64,000 nt of DNA from Acutalibacter muris (GTDB lineage Bacteria; Bacillota; Clostridia; Oscillospirales; Acutalibacteraceae): positions 2,418,001 through 2,482,000 of the forward strand of contig NZ_CP021422.1 of NCBI RefSeq assembly GCF_002201475.1. Direction: 5' to 3'. Position numbers and translations under genes: made by a program. The first letter of the stretch is position 1. Every line of letters starts with the position of its first letter. Positions 46,158 through 56,090 of the stretch are shown piece after piece. Under the pieces are notes generated by a model, which was not told the DNA's origin, searched no databases, and saw only the letters and a program-made list of their open reading frames with translations.

Positions 46158-46986
46158 AACTAGATTCTGTTCTCACTATAGACAACTCAAGGAAAAAGTG
46201 ATAAAATAGGAATATGGAAATCACAAAAGAGCAATACAGGAAAATAGAGAAATATCTGCCGAAACAGAGAGGAAACGTGAAAATTGAGAATCTCCAACTG
46301 ATAAATGCGATCCTGTATGTGGCCGAAAATGGGTGCAAATGGAGGGCGCTGCCGGAACGGTATGGGAAATGGCATACAGTATATGAGCGGATGAACAGGT
46401 GGAGTAAAAACGGTGTGCTTCAGCGGGTGTTTGAAGGACTGCAGGCAGAAGGCATCATCAGGATCAAGATGGAAAACGTGTGCCTGGACAGCACTGCAGT
46501 GAAAGTGCACCCGGATGGGACGGGTGCTTTAAAGCAAGTGGCCGGCAATCTATCGGACGCTCCAGAGGGGGACTCACCACAAAAATTCATATGGTCACCG
46601 CGTCTGACCGGGCTGTAGTCGGCTTTTCCTTGTCTGGCGGCCAGGCCCACGATGCGCCGGAAGGAATAGCGTTGCTCTCGGAGATCAGTCGGGCAGAGGA
46701 GCAAAAATACTTACTGATGGATCGGGCCTATGAGGGCGAAAACGTGCGTGTGGCGGCGGTGGAGATGGGCTTTGTGCCTGTGGTTCCGCCGAAGAGAAAC
46801 CGCAAGGACCCATGGGGCTACGATAAGGAGCGCTACAAGCGCCGCAATGAAATTGAGCGATATTTCCTGCGGCTAAAGCGTTTTCGCAGAATATTTACCC
46901 GATACGATAAGTTGGACATCCTTTTCTGCGGCTTTATTTATGTCGTCATGATTTGTGATGCTGTTTTGTGAGAACAGACTCTAGTT
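46158..46986 (+). mobile_element. IS5-family insertion sequence, ~0.83 kb
   Basis: Left end 46158-46176 and right end 46968-46986 are inverted repeats of the motif AACTAGATTCTGTTCTCAC with one mismatch. Each end contains CTAG, which may be partly target duplication. One transposase in two frames lies between. Complete by all visible criteria. Confidence 0.85.
46214..46971 (+). CDS. IS5-family DDE transposase made by -1 frameshifting
   Basis: Frame A (46214-46618) encodes the N-terminal HTH part and the first Asp (NVCLDST); frame B, -1 relative to it, encodes GRSRGGLTTKIHM, the second Asp (LLMDRAYEG) and the Glu (RRNEIERYFLRLKRFRRI). The slippery heptamer T-TTA-AAG lies in phase at 46528-46534, inside the overlap of both frames. 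The fused protein is ~252 aa, the normal size. IS427-group members use this device. Confidence 0.82.
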
Positions 46987-47077
46987 AAAGGTCATCTGCC
47001 GTTACTACAAATATCAGAAGTACGTGAAAAAATATACCCATTTGATTTCCGAGGTCACAGGTTTTTTGCACATGACC

Positions 47078-47411
47078 GCAAAATGCTGTTGACCTGGTGA
47101 TAATATAACGTGGAGGACAAAATTACCGCCACGTTGCATGAAAGTGAGAACGCAAAAATGCCGTTCTGATTTTCGAGCAGCATTTTGTCGTTTGAAACGT
47201 GGAGCGCAAAATGCACTTCACGTTATAAAGAGGTGGCGGACATTTTGACCGGCACCTTTTTCAAATCAGAATTGCATTTTGCAATTTTGATTTCCTGCGT
47301 CTAAAACCGACAAATTGTCGTTTTGGTGGGCGAAAAATTTTCGGTGGCCAACTTTGAGATTACAGTAAAATCCGCCACTACCTCAAGTCAGAAAAGCAGA
47401 TGTGCATTTTG
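47078..47411. repeat. Iteron-like CAAAATGC repeats upstream of the replication gene
   Basis: CAAAATGC at 47079-47086 and 47207-47214, a one-A-longer version at 47153-47161, and the complement GCATTTTG at 47180-47187, 47274-47281 and 47404-47411. AACGTGGA/CCACGTT motifs are interspersed. The 46987-47730 stretch has no gene. Short repeats before a replication initiator suggest a replication origin. Confidence 0.45.
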
Positions 47412-47730
47412 CATATCTGTGTGTGGAGGTCATGGCCATTCCCTCAAATGTGAATTTTTTGTGAACTCGGTTTATTTTTATATAATTTTAATTTGATATA
47501 GTCAAAAAATATTTATTTCACCAACAGCGAGTAGAAAAAAAGTGAAATTTTGAATTTTGTCAAGTGTATAATATTAGTGGTAAGATAATTAGAGGGGAGT
47601 AGACTTGGTACTCCCCCCCCCCTCCGCAAAGCGTCGTATTGGCTCCGGCTGAACGCCGCTTTTTTCATGCCCATTTTGGGTGACTAGGGGCTTTGCCCTA
47701 TCACATAGAATACTTTCAAGGAGTGATGCT

Positions 47731-48459
47731 ATGGCAATTTTCAGAATACGGCACGACAAGGACTACACAGTAATGAGTAATCACCACCTGCGCGACCCAG
47801 CGCTCTCCCTCAAAGCAAAGGGACTGCTCTCGCAAATGCTGGCCCTGCCGGATGATTGGGACTATTCCGTCGCGGGGCTGGCCTACATTAACCGCGAGGG
47901 CGTAGGGGCTATCCGTTCAGCCATAAACGAGTTGGAACGGGCTGGCTACCTGCAACGAGTACAGGGGCGCGGCAGCGGCGGCAAGCTGGCGAACATCATC
48001 TACAATGTCTACGAACAGCCGTTGTGCAAAAAACCGACAACGGATAATCCACTAACGGAAAACAACACGCAACTAAATAAAGATAAACAAAGTAAAGATA
48101 AAATAAATATAGATATATCCAATCCCATCCTTTCCCGAGAGGATGGGATTGGATTTGAAACGGGTTATGCCAGTTATGAGCGGTTGGTAAAAGAAAACAT
48201 TGAGTACGACCACCTGGTAGATGTGGTGGACAAGTCTCTGCTGGACGAGCTTGTGGACATCATAGTGGAAACTGTATGCACTCAGCGAAAGGTAGTGCGT
48301 ATCGCCAGCGACGATTACCCGGAGGAGATGGTCAAGAGTAAGTTTCTGAAGTTGACCGCCGAACATATCGAGTATGTTGCTGATTGCTTTCACGCCAACA
48401 CCAGCGAGGTGCGTAACATCAATCGCTGCTGTTACAGAATGTTTCCGTCTGGCTGCTGA
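47731..48459 (+). pseudogene. Replication-initiator-type HTH protein, 3' truncated by a repeat
   Basis: ATG 47731 has AAGGAG 7 nt upstream. The N-terminus MAIFRIRHDKDYTVMSNHHLRD followed by LSLKAKGLLSQMLALPDDWDYS is the winged helix of Firmicutes plasmid/ICE replisome proteins; a linker rich in Asn and Lys, then LDELVDIIVETVCTQRKVVRIASDDYPEEMVKSKFLKL, the DUF6017-like C-domain. After SEVRNI the coding sequence is replaced by the 269-bp repeat (NRCCYRMFPSGC and stop), so perhaps 20-30 residues are lost. Iteron-like repeats precede it. Confidence 0.7.
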
Positions 48460-48690
48460 TGCGGTCAGGCGCTTTTTTTGCCCGATCACACCAGCCCAAC
48501 AAAGCGGTAGTAAATTTTAATGTCCTGGTGTCTTTGACCGTCTATGACGGTTCGTTCTCCAACTTCAATGCGGTCAATCAGTTCCTCAATGATTTCCCGG
48601 TTCAGTTCCTGCAAGTCCAGATACTGCCGGATGGTTCCGGCCCACTGGTGGATATTGGCGATGTCCTGCTGGGCTTTCCGTTCCCCGGCT
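48422..48690. repeat. 269-bp direct repeat, copy 1
   Basis: Equal to 50773-51041 with at least two mismatches. The sequence is the 3' end and downstream ~60 bp of the serine recombinase at 50837-52327. Here it separates the truncated replication gene from a VapE gene lacking its N-terminus, so it marks a deletion or recombination. Confidence 0.85.
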
Positions 48691-48703
48691 GAACGATACG
48701 GAC

Positions 48704-49819
48704 ATGAAGTATCTGCTTCTCTATCTGGAAGAAACCTACGGGCTTACCAATGAGAAAAAGATTGATAACGCCATCGGGATTGTGGCGAATGAAAACAAGT
48801 ATCATCCCATCCGGGATTATTTAAGTTCCCTTGTGTGGGACGGGAAGGAACGAATCCGCTTCTGCCTACGGCACTTTCTGGGAGCTGACGCAGATGATTA
48901 CACCTATGAAGCGTTGAAGCTGTTCCTGATGGGCGCTATCTCACGAGCCTTTCAGCCGGGGTGCAAGTTTGAAATCATGCTCTGTCTGGTCGGAGGTCAG
49001 GGGGCTGGCAAGTCCACCTTCTTCCGTCTGCTGGCAGTCCGGGACGAGTGGTTCTCCGATGATTTGCGGAAGCTGGACGATGACAATGTGTACCGTAAGC
49101 TGCAAGGTCACTGGATTATCGAAATGTCGGAAATGATGGCAACCGCCAACGCCAAGAGCATTGAGGAAATCAAGTCGTTTTTAAGCCGGCAGAAAGAGGT
49201 TTACAAGATACCCTATGAAACCCACCCGGCAGACCGCCCCCGTCAGTGCGTGTTTGGCGGCACTTCCAATGCCCTTGACTTCCTGCCCCTTGACCGTTCC
49301 GGCAACCGCCGCTTTATCCCGGTCATGGTGTACCCGGAGCAAGCCGAGGTTCACATTTTGGAGGACGAAACTGCTTCCAGAGCCTATATCGGGCAGATGT
49401 GGGCGGAAGCGATGGAGATTTACCGAAGCGGCAGGTTCAAGCTGGCTTTCAGCCCCGCCATGCAGCGGTATCTCAAAGAACACCAGCGGGATTTTATGCC
49501 GGAGGACACCAAAGCCGGAATGATACAGGCGTATCTTGATAAGTACACCGGGAGCATGGTCTGCTCCAAGCAGCTTTACAAGGAAGCCTTGAACCATGCC
49601 TTTGACGAGCCGAAGCAATGGGAAATCCGGGAAATCAACGAGATTATGAACCAGTGCATTTCCGGCTGGCGGTACTTCCCGAACCCAAGAATGTTTTCAG
49701 AATATGGCAGACAAAAGGGCTGGGAGCGTGAAAACCCGGCAACGGACTCCGGCAACCCGTCTGAAAAAACGATGGACGGTTTTGTGGAGGTCACAGAACA
49801 GATGGAGCTTCCATTCTGA
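48704..49819 (+). pseudogene. VapE-type virulence-associated E helicase, N-terminus lost
   Basis: 371 aa remain: Walker A GGQGAGKSTF near residues 94-103, Walker B-like IIEMSEMM, sensor FGGTSNALDFLPLDRSGNRRFIPV, as in PF05272 SF3-like helicases of ICEs and prophages. Homologous proteins carry a primase-like N-terminal region. Here the DNA before NDTDMKYLL is the 269-bp repeat. The ATG at 48704 is internal and has no ribosome site. An intact protein would act in element replication with the upstream initiator. Confidence 0.7.
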
Positions 49820-50060
49820 GAATGACAGCCCGTTGCACCTCCTGTTGCTATCCCGTTGCCGAGCCGGTTGCCGGGGAAAATCCCTTATTTCCGGGCTTTT
49901 CTCCCTTATAACAACCAAAACAACAGAAAAATAAAAGAAAAGTATAAATAGTAAGTAGTGCCAGATTGAGATTGTTTGCAAGGTCTTTTGAAGCCCGTTG
50001 CCGGACTTCGTTGCCGACACCCTCTGTCTGGCTATTTTCATGTATGGAGGATAACTGCCT

Positions 50061-50258
50061 ATGGCAAAAAACAAAACAGAGATTCATGTGACTACTGTGT
50101 TTGACGGAGAACTGGACGCCACTGATGTGTTCGTCAGCCTGATTTCCCAGAAATACGGAAAGATAAATGCGAAAGAATATCTTGCTAAAAAGAAAGATAT
50201 GGGCTATAATGAAGATGAGGTTCAAAAGAGCCAGATACCGTCTGGATTGTGTGGGTAA
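50061..50258 (+). CDS. TnpW-family small transposon protein, 65 aa
   Basis: The start at 50061 has GGAGG about 11 nt upstream. The N-terminus MAKNKTEIHVTTVFDGELDA plus TDVFVSLISQKYG is that of the TnpW family that sits before large serine recombinases in Clostridia transposons. It stops two bases before the recombinase GTG/ATG region, as expected. The C-terminus (EDEVQKSQIPSGLCG) is short. Function unknown. The 49820-50060 gap shows no gene. Confidence 0.6.
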   Translation: MAKNKTEIHVTTVFDGELDATDVFVSLISQKYGKINAKEYLAKKKDMGYNEDEVQKSQIPSGLCG

Positions 50259-50732
50259 ATGGCTATGATGAACGAAATGGAATACAGAACAATCGGAAAG
50301 GCACTTGCCGGGGGCTATCGTGCGGCGGTCTATTGCAGGCTGTCAAAGGACGATGACCTGCAAGGCGAAAGTGCCAGTATCGCAAACCAGCGTGATATGC
50401 TGGAAAAATACTGCGAAAAGCAGGGATGGGAGGTTGTGGCAGTCTATCAGGACGATGGCTTCACAGGTCTTAACATGGAGCGTCCTGATTTACAGAGGAT
50501 GTTGAGAGCCATTGAGCGCAGGCAAATCAACCTTGTTATCACGAAAGACCTCAGCCGACTGGGGCGGAACTATCTGCAAACCGGGCATTTGATTGAGGAC
50601 TTTTTCCCAAGAAACGGTGTCCGCTATATCGCCATGAATGATGGTATCGACACCCTGCGGGATAACAACGACATCGCCCCGTTCAAAAATATCCTGAAGA
50701 ACACGAGGTATTTGGGAGGGGTAAACTGCTAA
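50259..50732 (+). pseudogene. Large serine recombinase (TnpX type), N-terminal catalytic domain only
   Basis: YRAAVYCRLSKDDDLQGESASIANQR holds the catalytic Ser, and DDGFTGLNMERPDLQRML and ITKDLSRLGRNYLQTG complete the resolvase domain. After APFKNIL the sequence departs (KNTRYLGGVNC, stop) inside the 54-bp repeat. Normal proteins continue for ~350 residues with recombinase and zinc-ribbon domains. Without them it cannot integrate DNA. Confidence 0.85.
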
Positions 50733-50775
50733 TTTCTCTCCAATTCGACAAATCAGTGTGCAACAATCAAATATC
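50722..50775. repeat. 54-bp inverted repeat, right copy
   Basis: Reverse complement of 17186-17239 with one mismatch. Its last three bases are the first of the 269-bp repeat. It breaks the recombinase gene at 50259, as the left copy breaks parB. Confidence 0.85.
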
Positions 50776-51041
50776 GCTGCTGTTACAGAATGTTTCCGTC
50801 TGGCTGCTGATGCGGTCAGGCGCTTTTTTTGCCCGATCATACCAGCCCAACAAAGCGGTAGTAAATTTTAATGTCCTGGTGTCTTTGACCGTCTATGACG
50901 GTTCGTTCTCCAACTTCAATGCGGTCAATCAGTTCCTCAATGATTTCCCGGTTCAGTTCCTGCAAGTCCAGATACTGCCGGATGGTTCCGGCCCACTGGT
51001 GGATATTGGCGATGTCCTGCTGGGCTTTTCGTTCCCCGGCT
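50773..51041. repeat. 269-bp direct repeat, copy 2
   Basis: Same orientation as 48422-48690, 2351 bp away. It is the native context: the 3' end of the serine recombinase gene on the minus strand plus its downstream region. Confidence 0.85.
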
Positions 51042-52327
51042 AACAGACTGTCCAGGCGTTCCGATTTCTGGATGCGTTCCTGCTCGTTCTTTTGAATCAG
51101 AACCGAGAAGGAATCGCCGCTGATTGCCCCGCTTACCTTATCTTCATAAAGTTTTGCGGTGATCTGTTCCAGTTCCTCCAAACGCCGCCGCAAACGGCTG
51201 ATTTCCTGTCGGCAGTCCTCTTGTTGAGCGGCGCTTGCGGATTGTATGTGCTGCTTCAGCTTATCCAGTACAGCGGCTTCATCGGCTGCAACCGCTTTTC
51301 CATGCGCCCGGATTTCACTCAGCACCAGGTTTTTCAAGCTGATCTCAAAAATCCGGTGCCATGAGCAAACGCTATGTCCGGTAGTGGCAAACCGGGAGCA
51401 GAAATAAGAAGTATAGTGCTTGACAGTGCCATTTTTCCGGCGCTGTGTTTCGCGGGCGGCAACCAGAGGATGCCCGCAGTCCGCGCAGACCAGCTTTCCG
51501 GTAAACAGAGATGCTTGGGGCGGCGTATTGTTAGCGGAAATCTGTTTTGCCGCCTGATTGATTTTCTGAACAGCCTCCCACAGCTCCGGCCCGATAATCG
51601 CCTCGTGTGCGCCCTCATGGGAAATCCATTCTGATTCTGGTTTCCTTATCATGGTCTTGTCTTTATAGGAACGGGAACCGGTGCAATTCTGTGTGAGCGT
51701 ACCGACATAAATATCATCGTTCAGAAGGCTTCGGACGGTTGCGTAAGCCCACAGCCGGGAATACTTGCAGCTGCCATTTCCGTAATGGACCGCCCAGTAC
51801 CAGCGGGGAGGGAGAATCCCTTTCTCATTCAGGGCGGCGGCGATTTTCCCATAGGCCATGCCGGACTGACGCATCTGGAATATCTGCCGCACAACAGCGG
51901 CGGATTCCCCGTCAATGACCAGCTTGTGTCTGTCCTCCTCGCTCTTGCGGTATCCGTAGGGAGCGTAGGCGGCAAGATACTGGCCGCTTTTCTTCTTGGC
52001 ATGAAGCACCGACTTGACCTTGCTGGACAGGTCCTTGAGATGGTAGTCATTCATCAGACTGCGGAAGTGCAGCATATCGGTGTTGTCCCCCTCGCTGTCC
52101 AGGCAGTCCAGAACCGACACGAACCGGCATCCGAGGGAAGGGAAAATGATGTCCGTATAACGGCCCACCTCCACAAAATCCCTGCCTAAACGGGAAAGGT
52201 CCTTTACCAGAATCAGGTTAATCAGGCCATGCCTTGCGTCCTCCAGCATTTCCAAAAATCCGGGCCGCTGGAAGTTGCCCCCGCTGTACCCATCGTCCTG
52301 ATAGGTCTTGACCTCGATCCAGCCGTT
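50837..52327 (-). pseudogene. Large serine recombinase lacking its first ~50 residues
   Basis: The frame is open from Asn at 52325-52327: NGWIEVKTYQDDGYSGGNFQ, VKDLSRLGRDFVEVGRYTD, recombinase domain (YLAAYAPYGYRKSEEDRHKL), zinc ribbon (LVCADCGHPL...CSRFATTGHSVC), coiled coil and C-terminus IEVGERTVIDG...FVGLV. The N-terminal beta strand with the catalytic Ser is missing: upstream DNA is regulator sequence. An internal ATG at 52255 has no ribosome site. Once the integrase of a Tn5397/Tn4451-like element. Confidence 0.82.
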
Positions 52328-52802
52328 GAACCAGAATCAGGTCAAGGCCCTTTTGCAGCATAGCAGCCCGCAGCACTCCGGCGCTGGTATCTTCCGCATG
52401 GACAAAGAGCAGCTTATGAAAAGTTGAATCTGGTTCGCCGGATAACTGCCGGTAGGCGTATTCCACCAGCTTATCTTGCAGCAGCAGTCCTTTCATTTTG
52501 TCCATGCACAGCGTCGCGCCCCGGCGCATAGCCTCTTGTTCGTAGTCGTCCTTGTCATGGCAGGACGCCAGAATAAAAGGCAGCTCCTTATCTGCGGCCC
52601 GCACCTCGTTCAGAAAGTCCATGCCGGAACCATCCGGCAGATCGAGATTACAGCAGACCACCAGCGGCATTTCCTCTTGGATGGCGGCCCGCGCTTCTTT
52701 CAGTGTACAAGCCGTTTTCACCGGGTAGCCCCGGTGCTGTAAGTATTTTTGCAGACACCATGTATAGGTGTCGCTGTCGTCGATCAGCAGTATCTTTTTC
52801 AT
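52218..52802 (-). pseudogene. Response regulator, 3' end replaced by recombinase sequence
   Basis: Genuine sequence runs 52802 to ~52328. A receiver domain (ILLIDDSDTYTW, phospho-acceptor Asp in CCNLDLPDGSG, Lys in TLCMDKMKG) is followed by the start of another domain (HKLLFVHAEDTSAGVLRAAMLQKGLDLILVQ). It then enters the recombinase gene out of frame (RLDRGQDLSG...) to a stop at 52218. No DNA-binding domain remains. It lies downstream of the ABC genes with the same operator motif in its promoter, so it probably controlled them with the kinase whose ATPase domain survives at 56967. Confidence 0.65.
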
Positions 52803-52848
52803 GTGTCCTCACCCCCAATATTGATTTACCACAAGCATAAACTACAAA

Positions 52849-52922
52849 TGTTACACAAATGTCCGAGGTGCCTTTGATTTCGACAAAAAAACAGGCTGAA
52901 TTGTTACAACGCTCGGACATTT
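52849..52922 (-). promoter_or_regulatory. Operator motif in the regulator promoter
   Basis: TGTTACA (52849-52855) next to AAATGTCCGAG (52857-52867), then TGTTACA (52902-52908)-N3-CTCGGACATTT (52912-52922) followed by CAAAAA. The second half is repeated almost exactly at 56147-56167 before the ABC operon. The regulator probably binds it and controls its own gene. Confidence 0.6.
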
Positions 52923-52989
52923 CAAAAATTTTTTTGAGAAAAGGCGAAAAAGGCGGAGCAGCACACGCCGCCCCGCCGATCTCAAAAGG

Positions 52990-55356
52990 TCATTCCATCG
53001 CCCGCATTTGTTCAATCAGAGATTGTTTTTTCTGTCTGCGGACTGTCCATACAGACAAAATCAGCTCCATTCCGAACAATACCAGAATGAACAGACCCAT
53101 TTCCAAAACCGGGAATTTGTAAGGCACTACTTTTCCGGCAAAAGCTCCTACACTAAATTTGCTGCAAGCAAAGATGGAAGCCGGAAGCCCAACGATCAGC
53201 GTCGCCAATGTTGCAAAGAATGCATAGCACAGCCCCTCGCAGATATTCATTTTACATAGCTGCTTTTGGGTCAGTCCGATGGAACGCAAAATACTGTTTT
53301 CCTGTTTTCTGGACATTTGATTAGAGAGGGTCGTGTTAATTAGGTTGATAACGCCAAAGAGGAATACCAGCCATGAAAGTACCTCCATACTGCCAAATAC
53401 AAAAGAATTTATATTTTTTTCATACTCAATTACAGTGTTAATATCATCTAATGCAATATCCGTATGAGCGGATATAATATTTTTTAATTCATCCCTCACA
53501 TGATCCGCTTTTTGGGGATCACTTACAATGCTCCATGAATAATCGAAAGAGGTGATTTCCGGGTGCAGTTCATGGAACAATGCTTCCGGTGCAAATTCCA
53601 ATACACCGTCAAAGTGATGTGTTCCATGTCCATTATCCAGATTATTGTTAAACACCCCGGATATAGTAACCGGAATGGTTGATTTCCCGGAGATAAGTTC
53701 AGCTGTTTCTCCGACACCTATATGTTCACGGTTACTTGTTGCCGAATCAATTAGGATGCTGTGTGTATCCGTCGGCATAGTGCCCTCTATCAATGAAGCT
53801 TCAACCTTAGAATAATTTTGATCAGTCAGTATATCACACATACCACCATATTCAATTCCGTTGACGTTATAATTTATATGAAGGCTTTGCCTTTTTGCAA
53901 TCACATCGGTTACACCGTCAATAGACAAAATTTCCTGTTTGAGTTCCTCATTCAGTGGATTTCCTGCTGCCATGACTTCTTGTTCTGACAACTTTGAATC
54001 CAGATAAACCTTATAGTCACCATCCGGGAACTCTTGTCTTGCAAGCGCCTCTGGGGAGCGCAGCAAAACAATGGAGGATACCACAAGCAGAATAATTCCG
54101 CCCAAACTCAATGAGGTTACAATAGCAACGGTCTTTTTTCGGTCACGCTTAAAATTCGCAATTCCCATTGAAACAGGATTGAGCTTGATATTCTTTTTCC
54201 GGCTGCGGATGTCCTTTTGCACCGGGGTAAAACGGACGGCTTCAATAGGGGAAATTCCTGCCGCAATCTTTACTGGCTTACGGATGGAAATAGACACCAT
54301 AAACCAGCAGCTTATGAGTGTCAGGGAAATCATAATCACATAGGAAACAGCGTTAAATCCCTTGGAAAACAGGAGAAAACCAGCGCATACGCCCAGCACT
54401 GTACCGATCAAAATTCCGATACTGCCGAGTTTGCGTCCCTCTCGCTTTACAATCCGCTTGATTTGCTTTGGCGTTGCACCAATCGTCCGAAGCTGTCCGT
54501 AGCTCCTGATTTTGTCATTGATGGAGATACGGAAGATACTCTGGATCACAATATAGCCGCCGATCAGAACAATGGCAATCACGCCAGCCATCAGTGCAAA
54601 ATCAAAGGATTTAGAAGTATAGGCAAAATACTTGCTGTTCATTTTGGGCATAGGAAGCTGATATTCCTCTGCAATCTCCCTGCAATAAGAGGTTATCAGT
54701 TCTTCGCCTAACTGGTCGCTGTTTTTGAAATGGACATAGGCGCGATAGCCAGTCGGGTCAAACCCTTTCCATTCTGTCAGGGCAGCGTTGGAAAGAATGA
54801 TAGCGCAGGTATTCGCTTCTTTTTCATTTACGCTGTCCATAATGCCGGTAACGACATAATCACCATGAAAACTCTCGGTATCTAAGGTCACAGTGTCCCC
54901 GATCTTGGCATTGTTTCCATAGGTGGAAAGAAAGTATTCGCTTACGACAACTTCATTTGCTTTTTCAGGAACCCGGCCCTCTAACAACTTCATCTGTGCC
55001 TTGGTAATCTCCATCATTTGCGCGTCGCAATACACATAGGACGCATGATAGCCTTGTTCCGAAAGTTCCTCACCCAGCATATAGTAGCCGCCTACGCGCT
55101 CAAACTCCGGCAGTCCTTTCAGGGTTTCAATGTCGTTTTCCTCCACGCCCAGCCAGACCGCCTCATAAGTATCGACAACCTGATTGCGCTGCATTTGTGT
55201 CAGGGAGGTAGACACAATTCCCGTAAAGCAGATCAGAAACGCCGCCAGCGCAACGGCGATCACCACCATCAGATTCCGGCGCTTCTCGCTTTTCAAACTT
55301 TTATTTGCCAGTTTCTTTGTAATGGCGCTGGTATCATTTTCAAAAGGCCATGTCAC
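52990..55356 (-). CDS. ABC transporter permease, FtsX/MacB type, 788 aa
   Basis: The N-terminal membrane helix follows a basic start (KKLANKSLKSEKRRNLMVVIAVALAAFLICFTG), then a ~200-aa extracytoplasmic domain, three helices (~255-345), a second anchor near 415, a second extracytoplasmic domain and three C-terminal helices. FtsX signatures LGVRTIGATPKQI-like (YGQLRTIGATPKQIKRIVKREG) and NSILRSIGLTQKQLCKMN occur before the helix triplets. Such permeases export peptides or respond to antimicrobials (BceB/SalY-like). Fifteen bp after the ATPase gene. Confidence 0.87.
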   Translation of the reverse strand: MTWPFENDTSAITKKLANKSLKSEKRRNLMVVIAVALAAFLICFTGIVSTSLTQMQRNQVVDTYEAVWLGVEENDIETLKGLPEFERVGGYYMLGEELSEQGYHASYVYCDAQMMEITKAQMKLLEGRVPEKANEVVVSEYFLSTYGNNAKIGDTVTLDTESFHGDYVVTGIMDSVNEKEANTCAIILSNAALTEWKGFDPTGYRAYVHFKNSDQLGEELITSYCREIAEEYQLPMPKMNSKYFAYTSKSFDFALMAGVIAIVLIGGYIVIQSIFRISINDKIRSYGQLRTIGATPKQIKRIVKREGRKLGSIGILIGTVLGVCAGFLLFSKGFNAVSYVIMISLTLISCWFMVSISIRKPVKIAAGISPIEAVRFTPVQKDIRSRKKNIKLNPVSMGIANFKRDRKKTVAIVTSLSLGGIILLVVSSIVLLRSPEALARQEFPDGDYKVYLDSKLSEQEVMAAGNPLNEELKQEILSIDGVTDVIAKRQSLHINYNVNGIEYGGMCDILTDQNYSKVEASLIEGTMPTDTHSILIDSATSNREHIGVGETAELISGKSTIPVTISGVFNNNLDNGHGTHHFDGVLEFAPEALFHELHPEITSFDYSWSIVSDPQKADHVRDELKNIISAHTDIALDDINTVIEYEKNINSFVFGSMEVLSWLVFLFGVINLINTTLSNQMSRKQENSILRSIGLTQKQLCKMNICEGLCYAFFATLATLIVGLPASIFACSKFSVGAFAGKVVPYKFPVLEMGLFILVLFGMELILSVWTVRRQKKQSLIEQMRAME

Positions 55357-55370
55357 AGTCTGCCACCTCC

Positions 55371-56036
55371 TTACTCCACAATCTTTCCGTCCTCAATGCG
55401 GACAATCCGATCTGCAAGGCGGGCAATGTCGTCATTGTGGGTAATCATCACAACAGTTTGCCGGAACTCCGCACTGGTACGCTTGATAAGTCCCAGCACC
55501 TCGGCGCTGGTCTTGCTGTCAAGGTTGCCGGTTGGTTCGTCGGCCAGCACAATAGCCGGTTTGGTAATCAAGGCGCGGGCGATAGCCACACGCTGTTGCT
55601 GGCCGCCGGAAAGATTGTTGGGCATATTTTTCAGTTTATCTTCCAGCCCCAGCAGGTGAACGATCTCGTCCAAAAACTTCTGATCCACCGTATCCCCGTC
55701 CAGTTCCACCGGCAGGACAATGTTCTCATACACATTCAGAATGGGAACAAGGTTATAGTTCTGGAAGATAAAACCGATGTTGCGACGGCGGAAGATGGTG
55801 AGCTGTTCGTCGTTCATTTTCGACAGCTCTTTGTCCCGGACAGTCACGGTTCCGCTGGTGGGGGTGTCCAGCCCGCCCATCATGTGAAGCAGGGTGGACT
55901 TGCCGCTGCCGGAAGTTCCCACAACGGCCACAAACGCGCCCTCGTTCACAGAGAAGTTCACGCCATCAAGGGCGCGGGTAATGTTCGGCTCTGTGCCGTA
56001 ATACTTTTTCAGATCAATCGTCTGTAAAATGCTCAT
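55371..56036 (-). CDS. ABC transporter ATP-binding protein, MacB/LolD type
   Basis: 221 aa from ATG 56036 (AAAGGGG 8 nt upstream; an upstream frame crosses the operator and is not used). Walker A GTSGSGKST, Q-loop FQNYNLVPILNVYENIVLP, signature [15 protein letters not shown], Walker B AIVLADEPTGNLDSKTS, switch His VMITHNDDIA. The VGTSGSGKSTLLHMMGGLDTPTSG block is typical of this subfamily. Partner of the FtsX-type permease. Confidence 0.92.
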   Translation of the reverse strand: MSILQTIDLKKYYGTEPNITRALDGVNFSVNEGAFVAVVGTSGSGKSTLLHMMGGLDTPTSGTVTVRDKELSKMNDEQLTIFRRRNIGFIFQNYNLVPILNVYENIVLPVELDGDTVDQKFLDEIVHLLGLEDKLKNMPNNLSGGQQQRVAIARALITKPAIVLADEPTGNLDSKTSAEVLGLIKRTSAEFRQTVVMITHNDDIARLADRIVRIEDGKIVE

Positions 56037-56090
56037 ACTCAAAACCCCTTTCAAGGCTTTCTGCCTGTTGATAAGGTTATTGTAAAACCC

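Noticed and set aside
46119..46163. Tiny frame MIRIHKELIELLKKAN running into the IS5 element
   Set aside because: Only 14-16 codons, and joining the sequence on both sides of the IS still leaves a stop, so an interrupted gene could not be shown.
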